Assembly (NCBI GenBank): GCA_964471235.1
Contig: CAYYGL010000023.1
Location: 1 to 36,379 of the forward strand
Reading direction: 5' to 3'
DNA: 36,379 nucleotides
Source of the DNA: CAYYGL01 sp964471235
Lineage (GTDB): Bacteria > Calditrichota > Calditrichia > RBG-13-44-9 > J075
Shown: in pieces, positions 16,535 to 25,611 of the stretch
Layout: each line of letters starts with the position of its first letter
Numbering within the stretch: position 1 is the stretch's first letter
Program-made: the position numbers and the translations under genes
The notes under the pieces: model-generated
The model's database searches: none
Told to the model about the DNA's origin: nothing
What the model saw: only the letters and a program-made list of their open reading frames with translations

Positions 16535-17220
16535 TCCGTTTGCCATTGCTCCCGATACCGGTTGGCTGCCTGATGCGCCATTCGCAACGGCTCCGGTATC
16601 CGGAATCGGCGAACACAAGCCATCACCAACTCTCTGGCATTTTCAATGGTCATTTTATGCCCGGGAGAAACAAACACCGGTTTTACATTTCGGCGAGTGC
16701 GCAATACCACCCCAACCGGTTTTCCGAAAGCAGTCAGTTCGCTGAAACTTCCTTTTTCCGGAGCCGGTTCCACATATTCACCGTAGAGATGTGATTTGGC
16801 ACATCCCAAGCTTGGTTTATCCAACAGCACGCCTAAATGAGCTGCTAATCCGAATTGCCGGGGATGGGCAATTCCCTGCCCGTCACACAAAATCACATCA
16901 ACATCATTCGTAATTTCTTTAAAAATCATTAATAACGGGGGGATTTCACGAAAACTTAACAATCCCGGTAGATAGGGAAAGTGAACCGATGAAGTAACCA
17001 AATGAGATGCGAGGGGATTCATTCCCGGAAAACGAACCACAACAACGGCAGCAAACAATTGTTTGTCATCAGGAGAATAGGAAACATCTGCCGCGGCGAT
17101 CGTGCCAATCGATTTCAAAGAGCAATCGACCTCGGTATTCACCCGGGATTGCAAATGACGTTGAATATGAACTGCTTCTGTAAAGGTAACTTTCCAGGGA
17201 TGATCATGAATGATGTTCAT
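16522..17220 (-). CDS. nfi: endonuclease V (deoxyinosine 3' endonuclease)
   Basis: A 232-residue repair nuclease that nicks DNA (or inosine-containing RNA) one phosphodiester 3' of deoxyinosine. Family motifs are present: AADVSY with catalytic Asp45, the wedge-region PYLPGLLSFREIP (83-95) with Glu92, and CDGQGIAHPRQFGLAAHLGV with Asp113. Lys142 in GCAKSHLYGEY and the C-terminal SPGHKMTIENA are also conserved. Asp45, Glu92 and Asp113 correspond to the metal-binding residues described in Thermotoga EndoV (43, 89, 110). The full protein is present. The only obvious ribosome binding sequence, GGGGAG, is the 3' arm of a terminator hairpin just upstream, so translation may depend on the state of that hairpin. 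A T-run separates it from the ATG. The preceding gene is a STAS protein with an unrelated role. Confidence 0.92.
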   Translation of the reverse strand: MNIIHDHPWKVTFTEAVHIQRHLQSRVNTEVDCSLKSIGTIAAADVSYSPDDKQLFAAVVVVRFPGMNPLASHLVTSSVHFPYLPGLLSFREIPPLLMIFKEITNDVDVILCDGQGIAHPRQFGLAAHLGVLLDKPSLGCAKSHLYGEYVEPAPEKGSFSELTAFGKPVGVVLRTRRNVKPVFVSPGHKMTIENARELVMACVRRFRIPEPLRMAHQAANRYREQWQTEGKS

Positions 17221-17223
17221 GAT

Positions 17224-17247
17224 AAAAAAGCTCCCCTTCCGGGGAGC
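17224..17247 (-). terminator. intrinsic terminator after the STAS gene, abutting the endonuclease V start
   Basis: Read on the minus strand, GCTCCCC GGAA GGGGAGC forms a perfect 7-bp stem with a four-base loop (17230-17247), followed by six T (17224-17229). The T-run ends three bases before the endonuclease V start codon. It should end the transglycosylase-STAS transcript. Its 3' arm is also the candidate Shine-Dalgarno sequence of the next gene. Confidence 0.85.
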
Positions 17248-17276
17248 CGGCGAATTTTTGTGTTAGGATAACCGAA

Positions 17277-17633
17277 TCAAGATTCGTGTTCTTCTTTCAG
17301 GAACTGGGCGACGGCTCGATCTGCATTTTCGTATGTCTCGAAAATTTCAATCAGTTTGGTGATCATCAAAATGCTTTTCACCTTATCGGTAACACTGGCT
17401 AATTTTAAGCTGCCCCCGGCATTCTGAAGCGATGTCATGCATGCCATCAGCGTTCCCAGTCCGGAACTATTCATCCATTTAACCCCTTTAATATCAATCA
17501 CTACCTTTTTAAATCCGTCGGCTAACAAACTTTTCACTTTATCATGCAATTCAGTGGATTCCGGACCTCCCATCAAATTTCCGGAAACAGTTAAAACGGC
17601 AACGTCTCCTTGAATTTTTTCCTTAATCTTCAT
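17277..17633 (-). CDS. STAS domain protein (anti-sigma factor antagonist-like)
   Basis: A 118-residue single STAS domain of the SpoIIAA/RsbV type. The phosphorylation loop reads WMNSSGLGTLM, with Ser56 or Ser57 as the likely target of an anti-sigma kinase. In SpoIIAA the corresponding segment is DSSGLG, so Asn replaces Asp here. Such proteins regulate partner switching of sigma factors or other enzymes in the cytoplasm. No RsbW-type kinase or phosphatase is encoded in the window, so its partner is unknown. The start follows GAAGGAGAGCCT, a strong site. It begins 15 bases after the stop of the LysM transglycosylase and is followed by a terminator, so it should be the last gene of the transglycosylase operon. 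This is an unusual place for a STAS regulator. Confidence 0.92.
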   Translation of the reverse strand: MKIKEKIQGDVAVLTVSGNLMGGPESTELHDKVKSLLADGFKKVVIDIKGVKWMNSSGLGTLMACMTSLQNAGGSLKLASVTDKVKSILMITKLIEIFETYENADRAVAQFLKEEHES

Positions 17634-17648
17634 AGGCTCTCCTTCAAG

Positions 17649-20600
17649 CTAATTATATTTGACTGGTAGATTAATCACATCTCCGGGAAATAAACGCTCT
17701 AATTTATCGAAATCGTTGAAATAAAGCAAAAGATTTACCGGAAATTTATACTTTCGGTGAGCCAAATTCCACAGATTTTCTCCTTTTTGCACCCGATGAG
17801 TGATTAATCGGACGCCGGAGCTTCCCTGCAAATATTTTTCTAATAAAGACAAATGATACTGTAACCGTTGTTCGAAAAAACGGGCGGGGGTGACATGACT
17901 GAAATCCAGCACCAATTCCTGCCCGGTATAAATTTTTTTGCGCCGGGAAAGATGATTTAAGCGCCGCAATTGATAGATGCTAATTCCCAGCCATTCACTG
18001 AAATGACCGAGTGTCTCCTTTGGCATTACTTTTATTCGGTTTCCATCCATTTTTAGCTGCCGTTTGAGGAGGATGACAATTTCCGACCGATTTAGCACAC
18101 CATGAAAAGCCACTGGTTTCGAAGCAAACCATTGCGGGTTCGTTCCCGAAGCGGTAGCCGTCATTTCCAGCTCCCAACCGTTGGATATTTCCGATTTTGC
18201 CAGCGGTACTGCTTCACCGGAACGGGGGGGTTGGGCACGGGTAAATATCGGTGTATTGGCGTCAACACCTTCTACCCCGGGTTTGGGAGAAATGCGCCCG
18301 ACAACCGGGTTCCCTTTAGACACCATCGGGAAAATATCAGGGGAAAACGATGTTCTCACAGCTACCAAAATCGGCTCGATGGACAGCGGGATCCGGCTTT
18401 CCTCCGGATCGGCGATCACTCGAATTTTTGGAAAATTGATAGGATGAGTTTCTGCTGCCCCGGAACCAATGATTTCTTGTAAAGAATACTCATCTTCCGA
18501 AAGAGGTGGGAGCAGCAGGGAATCCGACACGATATTACCGGGGGAAGGAGCAGAGGCAACTGCTTGCAGAAACGGATCATAAAAGTCACCCTGCGGGAGT
18601 AGAAATGGCAGGCTTCCCCCGGGAGGCGCCAGCGGCAGATTTTCGCTGGCAATGGGATAATCCGATTCCACCCCTGGTTTTGCAGATAAAACGGATTGGG
18701 GAGTCTGGTAAGGCAGAGATAAGTTACTCCCGGCGGTGATATTCCCATCCACATTTAATAATGCTGTTTTTGTTTGAGGCAATGGAGGTGCCGGTTTCTC
18801 AGCCAGGATGGAAGTCGCGGTTTGCGGTGCCGGAGCCGCGCGATGAGGTGAAGTGCCTGCTCCCCGCAGTTGTGCGGGAGCTTCTGCCGGTGGTAAGTCG
18901 AAGCGGGCGTTATTCCAACCGTTCGTTCGGTTAGTAGTCATTGCCAGAAGAATCTCATCCGGTGCGGAAACCGGAGAAGATGATTTACCGGGCACAGTCG
19001 GGAAACTCACCCGGGCGTATAATTGAGCCGGCGCTTCAACCGGAGCAACATCGGGCACTGGTGAGTAACGGAAAAAAGCACCTTCGGGGATACCGCCATC
19101 GGAAAGAAGTGCCGCCGTGGAAAGTTCCCTCTCTGTCTCGCTAAGAGGATATGCTTCCGTCCAATCTATTTTCACCCGGGTCATTTCCGCTTCGGATTCC
19201 CCGGAGGAGGGCAACAAAACCCGGTGGGGGGTTCCATTACCGAAAACGCCGGTTTCAGGCAACCATTCATTTTCCGGAATGGGAGCCGCCACATTGGCAA
19301 TTACCGGGAAGTTCGGCGCCGCCTGCAACCACCGGGAGTAGAGCGATATCGCCCTGGTTGGGGCGCCCGGTTCCACAAGGGGGCGGTATCGGTTCGGCTT
19401 TACAGTGGAGACACGCGATTGGGCTTTTGTCAGCACGTTCCGGTGGAATTCGCCTTGCGTCTGTTGCTCAAGTTCTTGTCTCCTGGCTAAGAGCGTCTGC
19501 TGCACCAGTTCCCGTTGAGCTTCCAGAGCAGCCAGAATTTTATCGGCATCTGCATGGAGGGGAAGGCGAATTGTATAACCAGCCGGTATTTTTCGGGAAC
19601 CACGCCAAACCCGGATGCGAAAGCCGGGATTGAGCCGTTTCAGTTCATGAATATCCAACTGAAACTGTTCGGCTAATCGGGTAATTTTTATCGGTACCGG
19701 TAATTTAAATTTCTGGAAGCGGAATAATGAATCCCTGGCAATATCGGGAAAATAAAAATCCAGGCTGTCCATAATATCCACCACGGCGAGGAACTCCGGG
19801 TAGAAATTTTTGGAGGCAAAACCGAAACTCCGGCGCAAATAGCGGTCCCGGATTTTCAGGTAATTTCCATACCGTCGCCGGGCGCGCTTCATTCCCGATA
19901 ATCCATGATTATAAGCCGTAATCGCCAGTGCCCAATCGTGTAGTGTGTTGTAATTTCGTTTTAGCAAACGGGCTGCTGCACGAGTGGAAATAAGGGGATC
20001 AAAGCGTTCGTCTTTGACCCGGTTAATCTTCATGAACTGGCGGGCGGTACGGCGCATAAATTGCCACATCCCAACTGCTCCAACATGGGAAACGGCATGA
20101 GGGTTAAAAGACGACTCCACATGGGGTAGATAAATCAGTTCCTCCGGCACCCCCTCTTCCCGAAAAATTTTTTTCAAGTATGGTAAATAGGCATAAGAGC
20201 GGGTAATACCGGCAACAAAGTTTTCTCTGATGCCCTGCTGAGTCCGTATCCTCCGGGAAGCTCTCAGAAACTTTTTTTTGCCGGGTATCTTCCGGAATTG
20301 CTCATACACATATCGCTCCCAACTATCCAGGCGAGTGGTATCGATTTTACCGGTGTGAAACCGCAGCAGTAATTTCTTAATATCTTTTTTGATGGCTTTA
20401 AGTTTTTGTTCCCGCTGCCGGTCGGTTAAGGTCGAGTCAAAAGTGACCACTTTATAAATGATAGTTAAATTCTCCGAATCGTGCAGGATGTAGTCCTCCT
20501 GGGAATAGCGGGTAAACACCAGTTTCCAGAAAGCAATTTCACGGGATAGAGCCTGCCGGTAAGGCATGTGGTTCCGAAGCAGGGGGGCGCTGTTCATCAA

Positions 20601-20678
20601 CTGGAAGGAAACGAACAACATTAACAATATCGGAAATGGGCGCAGCCGTCGTTTGATTGTTCTTTCACGGAAATTCAT
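17649..20678 (-). CDS. MltD-like lytic transglycosylase with LysM domains
   Basis: A 1009-residue envelope enzyme that would cleave the MurNAc-GlcNAc bond of peptidoglycan with 1,6-anhydro product formation. A hydrophobic N-terminal segment (about 15-32) serves as signal or anchor. The SLT domain spans about 165-290, with LPHVESSFNPHAVS (catalytic Glu188), GAVGMWQFM and ITAYNHG. One LysM-like segment follows (about 332-376) and two more stand at the C-terminus (about 865-915 and 955-1005, THRVQKGENLWNLA). The region of roughly 400-850 is rich in Pro, Ala, Ser and Gly, with no recognisable fold. It is much longer than the linkers of typical MltD (about 450 residues in all). The start overlaps the stop of the Slt-like gene by 4 bases (ATGA), which suggests translational coupling. 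STAS follows after 15 bases. Confidence 0.9.
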   Translation of the reverse strand: MNFRERTIKRRLRPFPILLMLFVSFQLMNSAPLLRNHMPYRQALSREIAFWKLVFTRYSQEDYILHDSENLTIIYKVVTFDSTLTDRQREQKLKAIKKDIKKLLLRFHTGKIDTTRLDSWERYVYEQFRKIPGKKKFLRASRRIRTQQGIRENFVAGITRSYAYLPYLKKIFREEGVPEELIYLPHVESSFNPHAVSHVGAVGMWQFMRRTARQFMKINRVKDERFDPLISTRAAARLLKRNYNTLHDWALAITAYNHGLSGMKRARRRYGNYLKIRDRYLRRSFGFASKNFYPEFLAVVDIMDSLDFYFPDIARDSLFRFQKFKLPVPIKITRLAEQFQLDIHELKRLNPGFRIRVWRGSRKIPAGYTIRLPLHADADKILAALEAQRELVQQTLLARRQELEQQTQGEFHRNVLTKAQSRVSTVKPNRYRPLVEPGAPTRAISLYSRWLQAAPNFPVIANVAAPIPENEWLPETGVFGNGTPHRVLLPSSGESEAEMTRVKIDWTEAYPLSETERELSTAALLSDGGIPEGAFFRYSPVPDVAPVEAPAQLYARVSFPTVPGKSSSPVSAPDEILLAMTTNRTNGWNNARFDLPPAEAPAQLRGAGTSPHRAAPAPQTATSILAEKPAPPLPQTKTALLNVDGNITAGSNLSLPYQTPQSVLSAKPGVESDYPIASENLPLAPPGGSLPFLLPQGDFYDPFLQAVASAPSPGNIVSDSLLLPPLSEDEYSLQEIIGSGAAETHPINFPKIRVIADPEESRIPLSIEPILVAVRTSFSPDIFPMVSKGNPVVGRISPKPGVEGVDANTPIFTRAQPPRSGEAVPLAKSEISNGWELEMTATASGTNPQWFASKPVAFHGVLNRSEIVILLKRQLKMDGNRIKVMPKETLGHFSEWLGISIYQLRRLNHLSRRKKIYTGQELVLDFSHVTPARFFEQRLQYHLSLLEKYLQGSSGVRLITHRVQKGENLWNLAHRKYKFPVNLLLYFNDFDKLERLFPGDVINLPVKYN

Positions 20679-22927
20679 CGCAGTTCCACTCCATCAAACC
20701 AGGGCTCCCGGGCAACCTTTTCCGGAAAGGGAATTACATATTCCGGTACTTTTTGGGGATGAATCATTAAATGATATGTCCAATAGAATTTCATTACTGT
20801 TCTCACATACACCCGGGTTTGTTCAAATTCAATGTTTTCCATGAAAAAATCATCGTCTTCGGTGTTTATTTCTTTACGCCAGCGGTCTACCCGCTGCTCC
20901 CCGGCGTTGTATGCAGCCAGTGCATAGTAAAGGTTACCTTCATAACGTTTGATCAGTTCCGCCAGGTAATAGCTCCCCAGGAAAATATTGAAAGATGGAT
21001 TGTACAACTGTCGCACATCATCCAGTTCTATCCCCAGGCTTTTTGCCAGCCGCTGCGCCGTGGGAGGGATGATTTGCATTAATCCATAGGCATTGGCATA
21101 AGAAATAATATGGGGCTCAAACGCACTCTCTTTTTTGATGATTGCCCAGATACTTGCCGGGGTAATATTCCATTGCCGGGCGTTTTGCAAAATCTCATCA
21201 TTAAAATAAAATGGGTAGAGCCGGTTAAACAAGAAGACCCACTCCTGCCAGTCCCGGTCCGAAAAATAACGGTTATAAACCCGACGAAATCTCCGGTAAG
21301 CACGCCCATAGTTCTCCAGACGCTCATTGATTTCCCCCAGGGCATAATCCATTTCCCATTCGGCATTCTTATGTTTCGATTTCGCTGATACATTGAATAG
21401 CTCCCTCCGGGCATACCCGCTCCCCAACAATTCCTGAACCTGCAATGCCTTCTTAAAATGTTGAACGTAGCGGGGGAGTAAATTCAACTGTTGTTCATGC
21501 ATCTCCCACAGCAAGGAATCGACAAACTGGTGGATTTGGGTGCCCTTGCGAATCAACAGAAATGCCTTCAGGTTGTAATAACTATCAAATGGTTTTTTTG
21601 CTAACTCTGTTAACAGAGACAGATAATTGGAAAAATTTTTCTCCTGGGCATAAGATTTAGCAATCCAGTATGTTACCCGGGTTTGAACCGCTTCGCCAGG
21701 ACCATCGTCCAAAAAGGCTGACCAGATTGCCCGGGCGGTCTGAAAATGATGCTGCCGGTATTCACTCAATCCCAGTCGGAAGCGGGCTTCATATAAGAAA
21801 TCCGAATGGGGATATTGCCGGATTAATTGATGATAATAGCGTTTTGCCCGATCAATCTTACCCTGACCTTCGCTTAACCAGGCGAGCACCCATAGCACTT
21901 CATCTGCCAGGCGGTCTTTGGGATACCTGCGCTGAAACGTCTCGTATGCTTTAATCGCTTTATCCACGTACCCCAGTTTCAGGTAACAGCGGGCAAGATG
22001 GAGGTCAATTTCCCGCCAGTATTTTGTTTTATGAAAATGCTCCCGTTGTTCCCGACAGGCACGAAAGGTCTCCCGATAGCGTTTTTGATCATATAACTTG
22101 CGGATTTTTAACCAGCGTATTAACTCGGTTTCACCGCCTAATTTTTGGTAGCGGTCGAGCACCCGGTCGACTTCCCGGAATTGCCCTGTCTTTGCCAGGT
22201 ATCGAACCACTTTCCGAAGCTGGCTCTCCGGCATCAATCGCCCTTTATATAACCTGGCAATGGCGCGGTATGCCGCTTTACTTCGGGGATGGAAGGGATA
22301 GGCAGCGATCAAACGAAACGCATACTTTTTTACCTCACCATTGTCTCTCCGTATGGAAGCAATGCGAACTAATTTCCCGTAAATTTCCCCCTTATCCACT
22401 CCCGGGTATTTTAAATAATTACGATAAAAGATTCTGGCAGAATCCCATTGGGAACGCTGGAAATACAAATCGGCAGAAAGGGAGTCTGCAATCTCCATCA
22501 AAGCACTGGAGGGGAATTCTTTCCGGAAAGCCTGCAACTGATGCAGGGCAGCGGTAGTATCCCCCAGGGCTAACCGGCTTCGCAGGGTAAAATAAGCGAG
22601 ATAATCCGGAAGAAATTTTTTGCCCTTAATCTTTTGTGTCAGAATGGAAACCGCTTCTTGGTAGTGCTGCAAGCGGTAATAACAATAGGCAATTTTAAAT
22701 TGAATCTGCGGCGTTCGCTCCATGTAAGAAAGATTTTCTTCCCGGGCACGCAAAAACAATGTTAATGCCTGATCATATTGATGGGCTTCATACAGCCGGG
22801 TCGCTTCATAATAATAATAGGTGAAGGCATCCATCTCCTGTTGCTGGCTGAAAATCAAATCCAGAACCAACATTGTCATTAGCAAATAGCTAATTGAAAA
22901 GTAACGAACCACTCCGTATGTTTCCAT
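20675..22927 (-). CDS. Slt70-like soluble lytic transglycosylase with TPR-rich N-terminus
   Basis: A 750-residue exported protein. After a hydrophobic segment (about 8-26) come many helical TPR-like repeats up to about residue 500, for example YYYEATRLYEAHQYDQAL and ARCYLKLGYVDKAIKAYETF. The C-terminal SLT domain contains KKESAFEP (catalytic Glu600), AYGLMQIIPPTA and LAAYNAG. The layout matches Slt70, whose superhelical ring surrounds the murein strand. The ATG at 22927 is preferred because AAGGAGG lies 12 bases upstream and AAAGG 4 bases upstream; the ATG at 22984 adds 19 residues but has no ribosome binding site. It is the first gene of the transglycosylase operon, followed with a 4-base overlap by the LysM enzyme. 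It probably acts in the periplasm. Confidence 0.9.
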   Translation of the reverse strand: METYGVVRYFSISYLLMTMLVLDLIFSQQQEMDAFTYYYYEATRLYEAHQYDQALTLFLRAREENLSYMERTPQIQFKIAYCYYRLQHYQEAVSILTQKIKGKKFLPDYLAYFTLRSRLALGDTTAALHQLQAFRKEFPSSALMEIADSLSADLYFQRSQWDSARIFYRNYLKYPGVDKGEIYGKLVRIASIRRDNGEVKKYAFRLIAAYPFHPRSKAAYRAIARLYKGRLMPESQLRKVVRYLAKTGQFREVDRVLDRYQKLGGETELIRWLKIRKLYDQKRYRETFRACREQREHFHKTKYWREIDLHLARCYLKLGYVDKAIKAYETFQRRYPKDRLADEVLWVLAWLSEGQGKIDRAKRYYHQLIRQYPHSDFLYEARFRLGLSEYRQHHFQTARAIWSAFLDDGPGEAVQTRVTYWIAKSYAQEKNFSNYLSLLTELAKKPFDSYYNLKAFLLIRKGTQIHQFVDSLLWEMHEQQLNLLPRYVQHFKKALQVQELLGSGYARRELFNVSAKSKHKNAEWEMDYALGEINERLENYGRAYRRFRRVYNRYFSDRDWQEWVFLFNRLYPFYFNDEILQNARQWNITPASIWAIIKKESAFEPHIISYANAYGLMQIIPPTAQRLAKSLGIELDDVRQLYNPSFNIFLGSYYLAELIKRYEGNLYYALAAYNAGEQRVDRWRKEINTEDDDFFMENIEFEQTRVYVRTVMKFYWTYHLMIHPQKVPEYVIPFPEKVAREPWFDGVELR

Positions 22928-23330
22928 AAAACCTTTCAGCCTCCTTGCCAGCGATGCTGGTATCCGGAACCAATTTAGCCACATGCATTTATTCTAATTT
23001 CAAAAAATAAGGTCGCCCCACCCTTTTATCATCTCATATACAACTTATTGGAACATCTTAATTGTTCTGTACCGAAACTAACAGAAACCAAAAAGTAATT
23101 CTTTCGGTGAGATACAAACTCCCCGAATCTTAAAAATTAAATATTCGGAAAGGGGGAAATTAATTGTTAGTGAACAGCCTGGTAAACATCGATTTACCGG
23201 ATTGTTCGGTGTTTAAGACCAGAAGCTGAAACGGGTATCGTTCGCCGCAAATGTCGATCGAACTTGATCCTTGTCAACTTGCGGGGTACGATGGCGAAGT
23301 TTGGATAGTTTCCCACATTTATTCGGAAAT
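22928..23330. other. leader/promoter region of the transglycosylase operon, no gene seen
   Basis: About 400 bases between the first transglycosylase start and the terminator of the protease gene. Two small inverted repeats stand out: CCGAAT/ATTCGG (23123-23128 and 23143-23148) and GGTAAA/TTTACC (23181-23186 and 23193-23198). No sure promoter, RNA gene or open reading frame was recognised. The promoter of the operon must lie here if the operon starts at 22927. Confidence 0.45.
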
Positions 23331-23359
23331 AAACGGGACGGGAAGACACCGTCCCGTTT
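23331..23359 (-). terminator. terminator hairpin after the metzincin protease gene
   Basis: CGGGACGG (23334-23341) pairs with CCGTCCCG (23349-23356) over 8 bp, extended by A-T pairs, with a 7-base loop. It lies 12 bases past the protease stop. On the minus strand the downstream run is TTTATTT-like rather than a pure T-run, so termination may be moderate. On the plus strand it would also be followed by T, but no plus-strand gene precedes it. Confidence 0.75.
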
Positions 23360-23371
23360 TTAAAGGCTGGA

Positions 23372-25582
23372 TTATTTTATGAACATCATTTTTTTAACAG
23401 CGGAAAAGCCACGGGAAGTGGACAGGCGATAGAAATAGATGCCGGTTGATACGCTATTGCCACTGTCATCCCTGCCATCCCATTTTACCGCATAGCTGCC
23501 GGGCTGATACACCCGGTTTGTTAAGGTGCGTATTTGCTGCCCAAGGCTGTTATAGATGCGGATACGAATTTTTTCCGCTTTTGCCACATCAAAGGGGATG
23601 GTAGTGGAGGGGTTGAAGGGATTGGGATAATTTTGCTGCAAGGCAAACTGTTCCGGTATATTCCGGGAAATGACCTGCGGTTCATCAATGCCGGTAATTA
23701 CTCCAAAATAACCCAGGATGTTGCTCAATATTTGATCCCGAATCCCGCTGCTGTTATTGATGGTTTCCAAACCAAAGCCCAGGAAAACCGCTTTCCAGTT
23801 GTTTGAGTTATTTTCTACCCGAATACCGGCAATCCCGGCGGTTCCGCCGGAGCCGTAATTAAAACTGACAATCGGGGAACTGCCAATCGAGAAAATATCT
23901 TTGGAATTTTGGTTTCCCTGCCCGCCGGTGGTCAATACCAGCAGGCCGTCACCAATCGGGTCGCCGGCAACCCCGCGAACGGTCGGGGCAACATAATTCC
24001 CATTGTGGCTTACTTCCAGATAGTTGGTTAACAGCACGCCGGCGCTGTTCGTTTCGGCAATATCTTTTCCGGTGAGGAATAATCGCCCGCCGTTATCCAG
24101 AAATTCCGCCAGGCTTTGCTGTTCGGCGTCGCTCAACACATTGGAAGACGCTTCACCGGTATACCAGATTACCGTGCGCGGCTGGGGAAACAGCAGGTAA
24201 TCGGAAAGTTGAGGAATCCCTTTTTCGGAAATCCGCCAGGTGTGGTAACTCTGCCCGAGATTGGCAAGCGCTTCCTGGTAATAGGTTTCGTTATTGGTGT
24301 TTACATCATCATCAATCAGGAATACCGCTGCCGGGGTTAAGTCGATGTCCAATTGCAAGCCGGTATCCGGCAGATTGACCACATCCACCGTTGTAACCGG
24401 GTAAGGGGTTACCGGAGTGACAGTGATTTGATAGTCTTCCGCTGCGGGCACGGTGAACGAGTAAGTGCCGTCGGTAGTGTTTACGATGCCCAGGGCGGTA
24501 TCCGGGGCACCGGGTTTGGTGCTGGTGGTAAAAATCTGCAATTCACCGGCTATTGGGGTGCCGCTCTGGGCATCCATTACCGTACCGGAGATGGTTACAA
24601 TCGGACTGGGTTGGAGGGCAAAATCCTGGGTAATCACCTGGGTTTGCCCAATACCGCCCGGGGGGTTAAAGTTGAGCGTCGTGGTTTGGGATTGAAACCC
24701 GAAGAATTGCACGGAGACATCCACATTCTGAAATAAAATGACCGCATCATAATCGCCATTTACATCCGTGGGGATGGCGCTCACAGCAGCACCGGGCTTT
24801 TCATAGAATCCCTGCTGCGGCGATTCCACCGGTCCGGTAATGATACCGGCAAACACCTGGTTAGCGGTAACCGCTGCCCCTTCAATCGGTTGATTGGTGG
24901 AAGCATTGGTAATACTACCCTGGAGTTCCCAGACCGGGTAGAGCATGGCTGCTCCGGCAATGTCATCGATATGAAGAGAACGCTGGGTGGTATCCCCAAA
25001 GGAAACCGTGCCATACATGGTGGCTTCCGGAATCAATTCTCCACATCCCGGGGGACCCCCAACCGGTCCGGTATGTCCTAAGCCCATGTGATGTCCCAAT
25101 TCGTGGGAGACGGTTCCCTGGAGATCAATCAAACCCGGTTCCCCGTTTAATCCAGGTGGAAAATCCCGGGCGTTCCAGATTAAATCCGATTCCAGGGCAT
25201 GGTAGCTCTGCCCGCCGCCGGATGTCCAGGTGGATGAAAAGGCAATGGTATTGGTGCCCGGGGGGAAGTTGTCGCCATTTATATCAAAAAAGACCAGGTT
25301 TACCCCGTCAAATCCTAAAGTGCCGACCAAAGTTAAGCCCCCGTTTTGAAATTCAAAATAGCAGGATGGGATGTTCTCCCAGGCGTTGGCACCGGCATCA
25401 ATGACCGGAATCCAGTTGGAGGGCGTGACACTATTTAAACTGTAGGTGAAAGGGAGATCGGAATCCAGGTAATGACGCGGAAAGCCCTGGGAATTTGTGA
25501 TGATGCAGAAGCCTAACAGAAAAATCCCGAAAATCAGGATAATAACTGTTAACAGGGCGCGGTAATGAAAACGATGCTTCAT
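23372..25582 (-). CDS. T9SS-exported metzincin (matrixin-like) metalloprotease
   Basis: A 736-residue secreted protein. An N-terminal signal-anchor segment (about 9-29) is followed by a metzincin catalytic domain with the zinc motif HELGHHMGLGH (160-170). The catalytic base is Glu161, the ligands are His160, His164 and His170, and TMYGTVSFG is a likely Met-turn. Two carboxypeptidase-regulatory-like beta domains follow (about 215-310 and 330-410), then a domain of about 200 residues (about 415-630) resembling glutamine-amidotransferase-like folds (FLIDDDVNTNN, FLDNGGRLFLTGKDI). A C-terminal T9SS sorting domain (about 650-736) starts with NYPNPFNPSTT and ends GIYFYRLSTSRGF. It is probably moved to the cell surface or outside. 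AGGAGAATCAAT precedes the ATG. A small exported protein is encoded 29 bases upstream. The substrate is unknown. Confidence 0.88.
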   Translation of the reverse strand: MKHRFHYRALLTVIILIFGIFLLGFCIITNSQGFPRHYLDSDLPFTYSLNSVTPSNWIPVIDAGANAWENIPSCYFEFQNGGLTLVGTLGFDGVNLVFFDINGDNFPPGTNTIAFSSTWTSGGGQSYHALESDLIWNARDFPPGLNGEPGLIDLQGTVSHELGHHMGLGHTGPVGGPPGCGELIPEATMYGTVSFGDTTQRSLHIDDIAGAAMLYPVWELQGSITNASTNQPIEGAAVTANQVFAGIITGPVESPQQGFYEKPGAAVSAIPTDVNGDYDAVILFQNVDVSVQFFGFQSQTTTLNFNPPGGIGQTQVITQDFALQPSPIVTISGTVMDAQSGTPIAGELQIFTTSTKPGAPDTALGIVNTTDGTYSFTVPAAEDYQITVTPVTPYPVTTVDVVNLPDTGLQLDIDLTPAAVFLIDDDVNTNNETYYQEALANLGQSYHTWRISEKGIPQLSDYLLFPQPRTVIWYTGEASSNVLSDAEQQSLAEFLDNGGRLFLTGKDIAETNSAGVLLTNYLEVSHNGNYVAPTVRGVAGDPIGDGLLVLTTGGQGNQNSKDIFSIGSSPIVSFNYGSGGTAGIAGIRVENNSNNWKAVFLGFGLETINNSSGIRDQILSNILGYFGVITGIDEPQVISRNIPEQFALQQNYPNPFNPSTTIPFDVAKAEKIRIRIYNSLGQQIRTLTNRVYQPGSYAVKWDGRDDSGNSVSTGIYFYRLSTSRGFSAVKKMMFIK

Positions 25583-25611
25583 ATTGATTCTCCTACTCGA
25601 ATAAAAGGTGG

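Noticed and set aside
22024..22557. 177-codon open frame opposite the Slt-like gene
   Set aside because: Antisense shadow with no ribosome binding site, no recognisable motif and the residue composition of a reverse-frame reading. Similar long antisense frames opposite the LysM enzyme and the T9SS genes were dropped for the same reason.
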